Source: Pseudoips prasinana (lineage: Eukaryota; Arthropoda; Insecta; Lepidoptera; Nolidae). Taken from it: DNA of 64,000 nucleotides. The stretch's first letter is position 1; the number at the start of each line of letters is the position of its first letter. Positions 22,690 to 33,453 of the stretch are shown here, in pieces. The stretch is from NCBI GenBank assembly GCA_951640165.1, contig OX621241.1, forward strand, positions 10,359,001 through 10,423,000, read 5' to 3'. The notes under the pieces were generated by a model. The model did not search any database and was not told the DNA's origin. It saw nothing but the letters and a program-made list of their open reading frames with translations. The translations under genes were made by a program, and so were the position numbers.

Positions 22690-22955
22690 TGTCTAATGGC
22701 ACTCACAGCCAGATGCTCTTACCAGTTCGTAATTGATTGGTGAGGTTAAGCAACTTGGCTAGTCCATAGATGGAGACTACCAAAATGGTTTAATTTCTTG
22801 GTATCTCCGTGCTTCGGCGGACGCGTTAAGCTGTCGGTCCCGGTTGTAATAACAGTCGGTAAGCCATGTCAGAGGCCTACTGGGCGGCTTAAACAACTCT
22901 GACACTAGGGTAACCACCACTGTCCATACGATAATAGAAGTAAGTGTCTAATAAT
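22690..22955 (+). mobile_element. 5S rRNA-derived SINE
   Basis: The core ggtgaggttaagcaacttgg then ctagtccatagatggaga resembles the 3' half of 5S rRNA (GTTAAGCA..., TGGATGGGTGA). The body has tctccgtgcttcgg, cggtcccggttgtaat and actctgacactagggtaacc. It ends only 18 bases before the terminal MCORP-like exon. Confidence 0.65.
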
Positions 22956-22972
22956 TGCTTTTTTATTCGCAG

Positions 22973-23340
22973 GTGGAGAGTCCGACCACATATTCCACCT
23001 TCACGGCTACAGTTTCTACGTAGTTGGACTAAGAGAACTGGGCAGAAGTTATGATAAAGAAACCATTAAGAGTATGAACGAAGACGGCGTCTTATTTGAA
23101 AAAAACCTCGTAGACCCAGTTATTAAAGACACTATAGTAGTACCAAAATTTGGTGCTGTAGCTTTAAGATTCAAGGCTGATAATCCAGGGTATTGGATGA
23201 TGAGGGACGAAAGGTCTTCTCACTGGACCAGGGGTTTAGACTTTATAATCAAAGTCGGGGAAGAAAACGATTTTGTACAAGCGCCCCCTGATTTCCCCAA
23301 GTGCGGCTCGTACGTTGGTCCAGAATATTTTCTCATATAG
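22973..23340 (+). CDS. Multicopper oxidase-related protein (MCORP-like), terminal exon with stop
   Basis: This terminal exon ends at TAG (23338-23340) and encodes the end of the third cupredoxin domain of a laccase-like protein. It begins with the motif DHIFHLHGYSFYVVG, which keeps the three histidines of the family HxxHxH site. About 75 residues later, where active laccases have NPGxWxxHCHxxxH, the sequence is NPGYWMMRDERSSHW: the first His, the Cys and the second His are Arg, Asp and Glu, and only the last His remains. The type 1 copper ligand Cys and the His-Cys-His link to the trinuclear site are therefore lost. The tail, a Lys-Val-Gly-Glu strand, then Pro-Pro-x-Phe-Pro-x-Cys-Gly, is typical of insect family members. 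From family knowledge, insects have a conserved noncatalytic MCORP with such losses, needed for viability and ovary development in Tribolium. An active laccase is unlikely; a pseudogene is unlikely because the frame and flanking residues are well conserved. Confidence 0.85.
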
Positions 23341-24000
23341 AATCGGTTTTACCCGTCGATACTAAAGTTACCTTATAGATTGTTATTGCCCAATTTATTT
23401 ATTTGATTTGTGATATGTTTGTTTAGGTTATTCGTTTTGTACCGTTAAATTGATATTTGATTGGGAGACAAATATTGTTATGTGAGTTTGTCAGTTCAGA
23501 AATGTAAAACAGACATGTATGGTAGTCAATATTAAAATACGTTCGTAAGGCTTTAGGTTTCGGTAAAGAAGAACGCATATAATACAATAGTAATCTTTTA
23601 AACTAAATTATAAACATAAAAGCGCCAACAATACTTGTGTAATTTTTTATATGTGGTAGATATGACATGGTTAAAAGCTTTTACATTAGTATGATTCGTA
23701 TTTAGAATTCAATTTGGATCCATGTTTAATGAAGCCTCAAATGTGATTAGCTGATTAAACAATCAGCTTTGAGAGCATGCTTTATAGTGTTGAGTTAAGC
23801 ATAGTTCCAATTTGAATTATTAATTCGAACCTTATACTATACCTATACCTTTATACTACAATACATTTATGCTACAAAACCGGCAAAAACCGTATAACTC
23901 ATTAATGGTAAACGGTTACTGTGGCCTATGACGCTTAAAATACACATGACACCACTAGCTCTATGCCGACCCTTTTTCTTTCTCCATAATAAACTTTCGA
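23341..24000 (+). other. Likely 3' UTR and downstream region of the MCORP-like gene
   Basis: There is no coding potential. An ATTAAA at 23531 is a possible polyadenylation signal; the next AATAAA is at 24056. I cannot fix the transcript end from sequence alone. No recognised repeat is present in the first several hundred bases. Confidence 0.35.
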
Positions 24001-24310
24001 CGGCACATCAGTGGATAGACGTTCACTACGAAAGCTGCCCTTACTGCCTACATAATAAAGGCTTAAAGAAACAAATAATAATTTATGTTTATTAAGAAAG
24101 TGTATCCACTGATGTACAGTCGACTGTGGTTATGGATTAAAAATCCACCAAAGGAATTGAACAACGTATAGATCATTCATAATATGTGAAATACTTTAGT
24201 ACTTCATACAAAGTGCGTCAGTTAATTTGCAGTCGGTAGTTTACAAAGATCTTCCAGTTGTTCGGTTTTTTTAATCGATCAAGGTACTTATACTTAAGCA
24301 TTTATTTCTT

Positions 24311-24378
24311 TTTTCATTCTTCACTGCAATTACTGCTTGATGGTATCAAACTGTGCTAAGTGCAGTGAAGAATGAAAA
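24311..24378. repeat. Hairpin with 18-bp perfect arms
   Basis: ttttcattcttcactgca at 24311-24328 pairs with its complement at 24361-24378 across a 32-base loop. Possibly a decayed MITE. Confidence 0.6.
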
Positions 24379-25024
24379 GCCTTCGAAGCCACAAGAACAA
24401 CGAGATAAGAAAATAAAACAGTGTAAAAACTGAAAAACCAAAACGGTGACACATATTGATCTGATTATTATACCTAAGTATTCTAATAATAACATACATA
24501 ACTAGAATTTAATTGTAAATAAAATTCCTTTTTATATAACCGCCTTTTGTTCCGCTGGGAAATTTCCGCTCGACTCTCCTTTTACCAATAATAGCGATAA
24601 ATCATTCAGTTACTCGAATATCTCTAAAAGACATTTTATACGTATCACGTATTCAAAAATAAGTCTTAATACTTCCAGATAAGGGAGTAGCACTGTGTCT
24701 ATCGATGTGCAGTCAATCGGTGTAAAAAGTAGGTGAGATAAAAACGAGAAGCAATATTTTGGTGAGTGTCCAAGACGGTGAACAAATAGTGAAAGTGTGA
24801 GTAATTGGGACGCGGCTGCCTACAGCAAGTGCCCCTACGATGGACCCTCAAATTGTTTTATTGCGGTAATAACAGGAGAAAATGTTAGTTTCGTTCTGTA
24901 GATCAAATAATATATGAAAGTCTATGACGAGAAATAGTAACTTGTGGTTTGTATTTATGATAGTATCTATATCTGCTATATACAACGTCCAGAATTAGAC
25001 CAGGAGAGCCGTTCAGTAATTATA
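24379..25024. other. Intergenic stretch, no supported gene
   Basis: One short frame at 24840 (Met-Asp-Pro-Gln-Ile-Val-Leu-Leu) followed by cGgtaata could be a first coding exon, but nothing else supports it. No other feature is visible. Confidence 0.3.
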
Positions 25025-25819
25025 TTATTTAGACGTAGTTTAGAGGGTCACCTCACTACTATCTCAGTGCCCTAGTGTTTCGGTCTCGACTCCCGCACAG
25101 GACAAGTATTTTTCCTTACGTTGAATTGGGTTCACATATTTTATCTCAATTTTATTATACGGAATGATATCATAGTACACATCATATTATACGACTATTG
25201 TAAAGCTCGTTAATTTTTTTTATCATTAGAACTCAATTTGAGTAATCATCATATTCCTTCTCAGTTAGTCCGTCATGACTGACCCAAAAACGACAACTTC
25301 AAAATATCGTTGTCATCAAATATTACAGTATAAAAATAATCACTGTTGCTGTCTCCTTTACAATATTTTGTTTAATCTAACAGCTCCCTATATACATTAA
25401 GCAACGGTAGAAATAAGGCGTGCACAAACTCTGACTTCAATCAAAATTTCTTTAAAAAACACTTTTTATCGCTTTAATTTATCTTCATAATTTCTGTTTT
25501 TTATCTCTTAACTGCTTTTCGTAACCTCCTTTTTCAAAACTTCTTAATTGAATAGATGTATAATATTTTGTGTGTATAGTATAGTATTATTAGTATTTAA
25601 AGTATAAGTTTGTTTATGTAAATTGTAAATAAGTACATAACTTTGAATATTTGACTGTACACTTACAGCTACTGCCTTTTCTATCTTACTGTCTTCCGTG
25701 TCCATCCAACGGTTGTCTGGAAGAGATTGGTACAAAGCGATAAGACCGCCGATTGTACCTGTATTTGCTTATTTGTAAGTCATATATTGTTTCTTTTGGT
25801 GCAATAAAAAGCAGGTAGT

Positions 25820-25877
25820 AATTTTCCGAAATTGTCTATGATAGATAGAGTGTACTCTACTACAATTTCGGAAAATT
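25820..25877. repeat. Hairpin with 16-bp perfect arms
   Basis: aattttccgaaattgt at 25820-25835 pairs with 25862-25877 across a 26-base loop. Confidence 0.6.
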
Positions 25878-26590
25878 CTGTGTTAAAATAGTGTTTAGTG
25901 CCATATTGTGTTTATTTCATTTGTAGTCGAATATATTATAGCATTCACTATGTTAGCTGACAGTATGTCGTGGTACCAACCTTAGACAAAATGTGTTGGC
26001 ACCATCTGACAGCCATACTCCGCCAACGCGCGTGCTCATTGGTCAAATCAAATAGCTTCCTCGGATTCCAGTAACACATTTCTGTTCCTTTTCCAAATTA
26101 CACAAATCTGTATTTCGGGAGGCAGTGTTCAGTTGTAAAATGGTGATAAGGAGGTTGTTCAAAGCACGAAGTTCACTGCACTGTATTGCATACACACACT
26201 TGTATAATTTTAAAAAAATATATATTTAGCGCATAGTTATCATCTGTAATTTTTCATCTAATCATTATGTATTTTCGTGGGAATTATCTTGCCATTACAA
26301 TGTGTGAACCATTGTGTGTCATTACCACCAATCATGTAACGCTTATGGAGGCTGTGTTTACTAGTACATAGTATCTACTAACTTGACAGTTATTAATATT
26401 GTACTGTTGTATTCAATCATACTCCTAAGAGAAAGTGAATCGCGTTGAGGACCATAAGTACGATTCACATAATTTGCCTCCACAAGCAACGGACCATGGT
26501 AGTATAAGCCAAATAATCTAGAAATGAAGACGTAACCCGTACCTTTTCTTAAATATAGAGGTAATATATTCATTATGCTCATAATTATAA
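25878..26590. other. Intergenic stretch without recognised features
   Basis: Contains a GC-richer patch at about 26025-26060 with a CCAAT-box-like attgg, but no open frame or clear promoter can be defined. Confidence 0.3.
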
Positions 26591-26699
26591 ACTGTCATAA
26601 TTTTTATCTTCTACATAAATAATAAAGAATCGCCAAAATGTTTATACGCCCATATCTTGCAAACGACTGCACAAAATTGTGAGTGTGAATGAGACAAAA

Positions 26700-26849
26700 G
26701 ACTGTAAGACGTTGTTTTTTTTTTGTCTTTGTTACTTCAGCACTATTTATTTTCATGATGAAATGACATTAAAATATTAGACTTTTAGACTATTATTATT
26801 GACGGCAAAAAAATATGAGGGTATAAGTTTCGTCAGGACAGCTAGTAAA
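26700..26849 (+). mobile_element. Probable Helitron 3' end remnant
   Basis: Ends gtttcgtcaggacagctag followed by T and A-rich sequence, similar to the end at 28240. The terminal hairpin is degraded. Confidence 0.35.
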
Positions 26850-26887
26850 AAATAGAAGAACTAACACGAGAACTCACTCACGTGAAC

Positions 26888-27035
26888 TTTTTTTTCTGAG
26901 TCATCTGATGGTAAGTGATCACCGCCGCCAATGAACACTCGCAACACCAGAGGATTCGCTGGTGCGGTTTCAGCCTTTAAGAGTCAGCAAACAAGTGTTG
27001 CTGACCCTTCCCCCCACCCCGATGAACTCTGGCGA
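26888..27035 (-). mobile_element. Type D repeat, 3' part
   Basis: Shows atctgatggtaagtgatcac, then gcaaacaagtgttgctgacc and the complement of cattggggtggggggaagg. Same family as 14385 and 32462. Confidence 0.65.
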
Positions 27036-27138
27036 CTAAGAGTAAGTATTTGTAAATAATAATAATAATAATATTTTTTTTGTAACTAATTTGTAAATGT
27101 ATGAAATAAGAATGACACGGAATAAAAGACATAATAAT

Positions 27139-27303
27139 AATATCTAGGGACAATGTCACACAGATCATCCTAGCCCCAACCTAAGCAAAGCTTGTACTAT
27201 GGGTACCAGGCGACGATATACATACTTATATAGATAGATAAATACTTATATACATAGAAAACATCCATGACTCAGAAACAAATATTCGTATTATGATTAT
27301 AAC
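27139..27303 (-). mobile_element. tRNA-derived SINE type A, head missing
   Basis: Matches the body and tail of the copy at 32062 but stops before the B box, so the head is lost. Confidence 0.75.
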
Positions 27304-27429
27304 TTTAATTTGTATTGGTATTACAGATATACAAATTCAAATTTATATAACACGTAATAATCCAGTATGTAATTAATTTAAATTAGTTTATGATTTTAAA
27401 CATAATATATTACATATGTGTAAATTGGT

Positions 27430-27512
27430 AGCACGAAACCGGCAATTGTGGCGATCTTTGACGGAGTGCTTTGTCAAGCAGTGGGCGTCTTTCGGCTGAT
27501 ATGATGATGATA
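27430..27512 (+). mobile_element. LINE 3' tail fragment (ATGATG type)
   Basis: Contains caattgtggcgatctttgac and cggctgatatgatgatga. Confidence 0.6.
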
Positions 27513-27734
27513 AAAAGGATTAAAAACTTCAGGAGCTCATGCATATTATGAGAAATTCATATGGCTATGAGAAAATAGATGTCAAAGTAGGTCACCCGAT
27601 GAACTTTGATGGCCATTTCTTTTTGCGTAGTTAGCTATCTTGCACTTTACAACCTTCAGTGTCATGTTAAAGCGGACTCCAAAACTATCCCACTCTATTA
27701 GGTAACAAATTGTATATTTACAATTACTTACATA

Positions 27735-27787
27735 CAATAAATTATAACATATACAATTATTACAATTGTATATGTTATAATTTATTG
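27735..27787. repeat. Hairpin with 24-bp perfect arms and 5-base loop
   Basis: caataaattataacatatac (continuing aatt) at 27735-27758 pairs with 27764-27787; the loop is attac. Very compact. Confidence 0.75.
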
Positions 27788-28062
27788 CTCAATTAATCAT
27801 ATTTTATAATGAAGAGAGTGTTCATTTTTAGATTAGACAAACTCTACTTATAAACATGAATCGAAATATAAAACACTGGTATAATGTTCTGAGATTTGTA
27901 CGTGCCAAATCAAGGGGCTAGACATTTGAATTAAGTTGTATAAATTGAAATGCGGATTGGAATCGAACTTATATGCAATCTGAATTGGAGAAATTATCGA
28001 TAAATTTCTTCCTTACCTTGAAAGAAGGAAGTGGTACGAAATCTGACTCTAATCACAGTAAT

Positions 28063-28240
28063 ATTATAAAGGCGAAAGTTTGTGAGTGTGTGAGTGAGTA
28101 TCTTTGTTACTTCTTCACGTCTGAGCGGCTGAAGCGGTTTTAATAAAATTTGGTATGGAGTTACCTGACACCCTCGATTAACACATAGGCTATAATTTAT
28201 AAAGCTTAACCACGGGTAAAACCGCGGGGCACAGCTAGTA
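28063..28240 (+). mobile_element. Helitron 3' end fragment
   Basis: Ends cgggtaaaaccgcggggcac agCTAG then T. The upstream ggcgaaagtttgtgagtgtg and cataggctataatttat segments are shared with the copy at 5880. Nonautonomous. Confidence 0.6.
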
Positions 28241-28734
28241 AGAAATAAAGCTCTAACATTTAAAAGGGCTAACGAATTTTCATGGAATTAATTGGGAATT
28301 CACCCCGATTTGATCAAGCATAGAAGAAACTGTCATTAGTTTCGGTCTATTAAAAGCTATGACGTGGTATTATAAATTCAAAATGAATTATATTTATCAT
28401 ACACACGTATTTATGTGTGTTGATACGGATCAAATAAAGGTTAAGTGTCATATACCTGCTAGGATAGTTACAATGATACTGAGAAAAAATATCGTCAATA
28501 ACATTCAAGCCCAAACGGAGATGGTGGTGTGATGACCTGAACTCATTTTGTGATGTGTGGCCTGACATTGCAAAAGAGGAACATCTGGATGACAAAGGGA
28601 GAGGCTTTTGCTCAGCAGTGGTACACATGTGTCTAGCGAGGCTAGTATAAAAAAAATTACATTGAAACATTTTTAAACGAGCTATTAGTGAAATCAATAT
28701 TTTATATTTAATTACCGCACTAACATATTAATGA

Positions 28735-28880
28735 CTGTATCGTTTGGTTCTCTATAAACATAGGTATTTGTAATCGATGGACACAAAGTACACCCATACT
28801 CAGAACAACTAGTTATGGATGACACACATAAAGTGACGAACTTAGCTTTAACTTAGCCTTAACCGCGGCGTCACACTTAC
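28735..28880 (-). mobile_element. tRNA-derived SINE type C, degraded
   Basis: Shows ggtatttgtaatcgatggac, ctcagaacaactagttatgg and ttaaccgcggcgtcacac, matching the minus-strand copy at 31180 and the plus copy at 61808. Confidence 0.5.
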
Positions 28881-28892
28881 TAATAAAATACT

Positions 28893-29130
28893 ACTCATCA
28901 TCATCATCATGTCAGCAAAAGTACGTCCACTGCTGGACAAAAAACTACCCAAAGAATAAGGCCTATATGATACGATACGACGATATGCCATAATCGCCAC
29001 GCTTGTCAGACGGCTTGGCGATCGCAGTTTGATGGTCATATTTTACAGAAAAAAAACGCTGCTGCCCGTTCTCTGGTAGGTATTCCCTCAGAAGATTTCA
29101 ACGCCTACCACGGGATGAGATGGGGTGATG
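28893..29130 (-). mobile_element. LINE 3' end (RTE-like) with ATGATG tail
   Basis: Begins atcatcatcatcatgtcagc and continues through tgccataatcgccacgcttg to accacgggatgagatgggg, the complement of 8038-8254. Confidence 0.7.
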
Positions 29131-29694
29131 ATATTCTATGCCATCACCACACAGCAACTTAGGAATAAAGCATAATAATCAATAAAATCCATTAAAATAC
29201 CTTTAGAAGATGACCCCGTCCATATCGTGAAAAAAAATGTAGAGCCATGTACAAAAAGGCTGCATATGACGTGAGATTTTTTTTGCATATACTATGTTTA
29301 GTAATAGTTGAGTTGATAAGCGAGTTTAATTCATATACGCAAAAAATCGGCACGTAATATTGAATTAGAGATGAACGAAACCTTTTTATTGGCAAATTGC
29401 CTGACGGCTTCAAATCAGCAAGTAATCACAGCGTTCCATCCTAAGAAAGAAATTAGTCGAACTGATTCATAAGCTTCGATTTTAGTTGTACTGTAACTTG
29501 TACTACTTAATCAGTTTTATGACAGAATTTACATATGAGCATGTACCCAAACTATTGATGTTGACCGTTTTATATCTCATCGGGGACTTAATTAAGGTTT
29601 CGATAACATATACTAAATCGCTGAATTCCGACGAGTCAACTAAGTCTATTCTATAGAAATATTCTTTATCAATATGAGAACTTATTAGTTGATT
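29131..29694. other. Intergenic stretch without recognised features
   Basis: The two minus-strand open frames here have no recognisable domains. Confidence 0.35.
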
Positions 29695-29696
29695 GC

Positions 29697-29945
29697 TAAC
29701 TGCCACGTTGGTCTAGTGTTATCGTATTCAACCGTAGATGATGATACTCTGGGATCCTATCCCAGATATTAGGATTCTTTTGAATATTATCACTATCATC
29801 GGAGTCTGGAGGAGGCAAAAATACATCCCGCGCGCCTCGAAGAACACGTAAAGCCATAGGTCTTGTATGTGTCCTCTTTCTGGTCTTGTCGACTAGGCAT
29901 CATGGCCTAAAATCAACCAGGAGGGAGGCTTTGCTGATAAACTAA
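29697..29945 (+). mobile_element. tRNA-derived SINE (another family)
   Basis: A-box-like tggtctagtgttatcg and B-box-like ctgggatcctatcccag are followed by cgcgcctcgaagaacacgta and a gtaaagccataggtc body, typical of an insect SINE. Confidence 0.5.
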
Positions 29946-29994
29946 ACAAAAATGTTATAGTGTGTCTATGTAATCAGATAGATAGATTTTGACG

Positions 29995-30257
29995 AGTCTG
30001 TTGGCGTGGTTGGCAAATGTTTGCTTTTCACGCCGGAGGTCGTGGGTTCGATTCCCGCCCAAGACAGATATTTGTGTTCATGAACATCTCTGTTTGTCCT
30101 GTCTAGGTGTAATTATCTATATAAGTATGTATTTTCAAAAGAAAAAATAGTATATGTAGTATATCAGTTATATAATTTCCATAGTATGTACAAGCTCCGC
30201 TTAGTTTGGGATCAGATGGCCGTGTGTAAATAATGTCCCAGGATATTATTATTATAT
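29995..30257 (+). mobile_element. tRNA-derived SINE type B
   Basis: Well preserved: ggcaaatgtttgcttttcac, cgtgggttcgattcccgccc, the shared body, and the atgtcccaggatatt end. Confidence 0.8.
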
Positions 30258-30760
30258 CTTATACCAATCTAAAAAGCCATGAGCTAAGCGTTTGCTATTT
30301 CTACCCAATATACTGTAATAATACAGGGTTCAAGTTTAGGGTCTATAACGAGTGATATCACATATTTAGCACACACAGCTTTAACCTCCAAAGTATTCTT
30401 GTTACAAGCGGGTTACGACGCTCGCAGGAGAGTTTCGCCCGTATGACTACCAGAAAACAGAACTACAGAAAACATATATTTAGTGTATGATGTGATGATG
30501 TTTAAAGTTCCTATACATCTAAAAGTTGTCAGGGAGAGATCACATAAGGCGATACGACCGTTTGTTGTACATTATACATATTGTGTCATGTTTACATTAT
30601 ATCCAATGTATTTGTACTTTTTCTGTGTGAGTGTATTTTATTATTTTTATCAATCTAATCTTTGCTTATCATAAATTGTAGTCCATATAATAAAAAACAA
30701 TTAAATCTGAGTTTTGTATAATACAGTTTAGCGTAAATGTTTAACAAGGTCTAAAAACTT
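30258..30760. other. Intergenic stretch without recognised features
   Basis: No supported coding region or repeat. Confidence 0.35.
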
Positions 30761-30931
30761 GTTCGCGGAGTCGTGCGTCGACGGGTTCGCCGCGATCATG
30801 CGGAGGCGCTGCGCTTCCATGATGGAGCGCTTGCGCTTCTCCTCCAATGGCATCCTGAATGTGTTTTCTGATCGGTGGGACTCTCCCCTTTTGTACAGGT
30901 GGGTAAGAGTTCAGACACCCTTAATATAATT
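30745..30931 (+). pseudogene. Transposon-derived ORF fragment, probable LINE C-terminus
   Basis: A plus-strand frame of about 60 codons, more GC-rich than its surroundings, encodes FAESCVDGFAAIMRRRCAS, then a basic helix and a FSDRWDSPLLYRW box before a stop near 30930. The same pattern (Ser-Ala-Ile-Met-Arg-Lys-Arg-Ser-Ala-Ser ... IDRWDSSNV) is found at about 60710-60845 and in the paired arm at 47290-47440. I take it as the C-terminal end of a LINE polyprotein, but cannot name the family. Confidence 0.45.
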
Positions 30932-31179
30932 AATGTAATTGATACTAACATTAGGCTAAGTTATACTAACATTATATGGATAGTCCTAGTATTGGGTAAA
31001 ACCTTGCGGAAAAACACCAATTTGGCTGATATCAGCGTCTTAATGATGGCCCTGTTCATTTATAATGTAAATAACATAGTACCAGCAAATAAACAATCGA
31101 CCAGCCTATCTTATACTTGTACGGAAAGCCCTTTCAAACGGCAAACATATTTGGTCCACTTTATTTGAACAACTCCCGC

Positions 31180-31352
31180 ACTAGGGAAATAAATCTCAGT
31201 GTCACGGGGTACTTACATACATAATTGACGGATACAAAGTACATTCACACTCAGAACAACTATTTATCGATCACACAAATAGATGTACTGGACGACACTC
31301 GAACCTGGGAAACGAAGCGGCGAGGCGGCTGTCTTAACCGCTGCGTCACTCG
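31180..31352 (-). mobile_element. tRNA-derived SINE type C
   Basis: The minus strand has the head gtgacgcagcggttaagaca and gcctcgccgcttcg, then the body with a ctgagtgtgaatgtac-like segment. Same family as 61808-62004. Confidence 0.65.
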
Positions 31353-31659
31353 TGCAGTATTTTTTTAAATTTCTAGGTTGCGAAATATCTTTTTGGAGAA
31401 ATCTTCTGGCTTCAGTGCTGAGTCATTACATTATTTTACAATGTGAGTTTGGTATTTACTTTGTATTGTTGAGTTTCTATAGTTATGGTTCAACAAAGGT
31501 TAGCTTTAGTAAGTACGTAATTATCAAAGTGACAAGACAACACTGTTTTTGAGCGTATACATGCAACATCATATTGGACGTTATTTAAGGGGGCTATCTT
31601 TCTTTGTAACTGAACTAATTAAACAATACCAGTTAAACAATTTATAATGATATTTATGT

Positions 31660-31965
31660 ATGGGTAGAATCAAACGAGGTCCTGGGTTCAAATCCCGGGT
31701 TGGGCCAAGAGTGATTTTGGGATTTTGTTGTAAAAAGAAAAATTTCTCACAATCAGCCCGAATTCTTGGAGTTGACGGTTTTATACTCCTGTGCCTCTTT
31801 TCAGTCGTGTCGCTAGTCGTCCCATCGGATTATGAGAGTAATGGAATAGAAAGTGCTCCTCTGCTTGCGCACACAGTTATGCTCTATAATATGTCCCACG
31901 CAGATGGCTTATCTCTTCCGCCTTAGCCGACATTCGGCTAGGAGGACATTTTTAATATTATTATT
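31660..31965 (+). mobile_element. SINE-like repeat with B box
   Basis: Begins with a tRNA-like gaggtcctgggttcaaatcc cgggtt, then a body with ctcacaatcagcccgaattc and a tail agccgacattcggctaggag followed by an ATT-rich end. Open frames in it are incidental. Confidence 0.5.
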
Positions 31966-32061
31966 ACGTAACAATAAACAAGTGAGTATGAGTTATATCA
32001 AAACAAGTTCCTAAACAGATAATGAGTCGCGCATGAAACATTTTTTGCCACATCAATTATA

Positions 32062-32316
32062 ATAATAATAATATCTCGGGACAATGTCACACAGATCATC
32101 CTAGCCCCAAACTAAGCAAAGCTTGTACTATGGGTACCAGGCGACGATATACATACTTATATAGATAGATAAATACTTATATAGATAGAAATCATCCATG
32201 ACTCAGAAACAAATATTCGTGCTCATCACACAAATATTTGCACTTACCGGGATTCGAACCCAGGACCACCAGCTTCGTAGGCAGGAGCACTACCAATTAA
32301 GCTACGGTGACCGTCA
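32062..32316 (-). mobile_element. tRNA-derived SINE type A
   Basis: Nearly identical to 7606-7853; B box visible as gggattcgaaccc and the head as the complement of tcaccgtagc. Confidence 0.8.
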
Positions 32317-32461
32317 TTTTCTCAACGTCCGTCCGACCGTCAATTATCTCTTTGGACATAACTGTATTTATATTAAGGTTATCTATATAATTAGTTATAA
32401 ATTAGATTCGATTATAACATGCAATATACATTATTTATTGTGTATTTTGCATAAAATAAAA

Positions 32462-32780
32462 ACTTTTAAGAGAGGTAGGGCATAGCGTTCATTCGCTCAA
32501 AGAGCAGCCCGACGGCGGAAGTACCTCAACCTTACAGAAGACATTCCTTAAAATAACATTAATAATTTTAATATTGTGTTTCCGAGTGTGAGTAAGGTCG
32601 CCAGAGCTCATTGGGGTGGGGGGAAGGGTCAGCAACACTTGTTTGCTGACTCTAAAAGGCCGGCAACGCCCATGGACACTCGTGACACCAGAGGAGTCGC
32701 GAGTGTCCATGGGCGGCGGTGATCACTTACCATCAGGTGACCCACTTGCTCGTTCGTCGCCCTCCGATATAAAAAAAAGA
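32462..32780 (+). mobile_element. SINE/LINE-tail repeat type D with internal hairpin
   Basis: Homologous to 14385-14692. It contains a perfect 16-bp-arm hairpin, cgcccatggacactcg at 32667-32682 against 32700-32715. The adjoining tail 32780-32825 (cgtgtggcactcgg, gccgcggtaaagctattgca) belongs to another repeat also seen reversed near 57830. Confidence 0.65.
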
Positions 32781-32829
32781 CGTGTGGCACTCGGAGACTG
32801 CCGCGGTAAAGCTATTGCATAGCATTTTT

Positions 32830-33402
32830 TATCAACTTAAGCAATTATACTTAATTATTTATTTTATTAATGCAGTATTTTTTTTCCTTTGTTTTTTTCT
32901 TTTTAGTTCATTTTTAGCTCTTTATGCTTTTCTTCTCTATAAAAAAAAAGAAAATATCTAGGTATAAATAATTAGGTATTTATAGTTTAATTACAAACCA
33001 AAATAATTATTCATTCAAACAATTTGAACAAAAATAACGATATTAAGAGTTTGATCATCGAATTTCGCGCAATGTACATTTATATAGATATAATAATATC
33101 ATATATGAGTCGTATAGAAACAAAGCCGGCAATCTGTCAAAAATGATATTTTTATGTGATCGCACAGAAAATTTAAAATAACGATCCTAGATTTCCTCTT
33201 TTGGTGTCAAAGGCGGTTATATGGCGTCAAAAAATCAATTTAAAATTGCTGTTGAGTATCAAATCCGGCCATCATTGTTAGGTTGAAAACAAACACGGAA
33301 CCGGTAAAGGAACCCCGAAAATTGGAAACGAAACTTGGAGAAGAGATTGAAGTAAGTATTACTGTAGGTTTAAATACTCTTTCGTAAGTATAAGAAGTAG
33401 AG
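32830..33402. other. Intergenic stretch without recognised features
   Basis: AT-rich, nothing recognisable. Confidence 0.35.
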
Positions 33403-33453
33403 CTGCCACTTATAATGCTGAAAGTACAATACTTCCAGCATTATAAGTGGCAG
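33403..33453. repeat. Hairpin with 18-bp perfect arms
   Basis: ctgccacttataatgctg at 33403-33420 pairs with 33436-33453 across a 15-base loop. Confidence 0.75.

Larger units (their letters stand above)
422..22972 (+). other. Large intron (22.5 kb) of the multicopper oxidase-related gene
   Basis: The intron starts GTATGT and ends ttttattcgcAG. Phase and peptide continuity across it are consistent. It contains no other convincing host gene, but many mobile-element fragments, listed individually below. Both flanking exons read cleanly, so the insertions appear tolerated. Confidence 0.75.

Noticed and set aside
22720..22800. A 5S rRNA gene
   Set aside because: Only the 3' half resembles 5S rRNA, the copy is degraded, and it continues into a SINE body found in many places.
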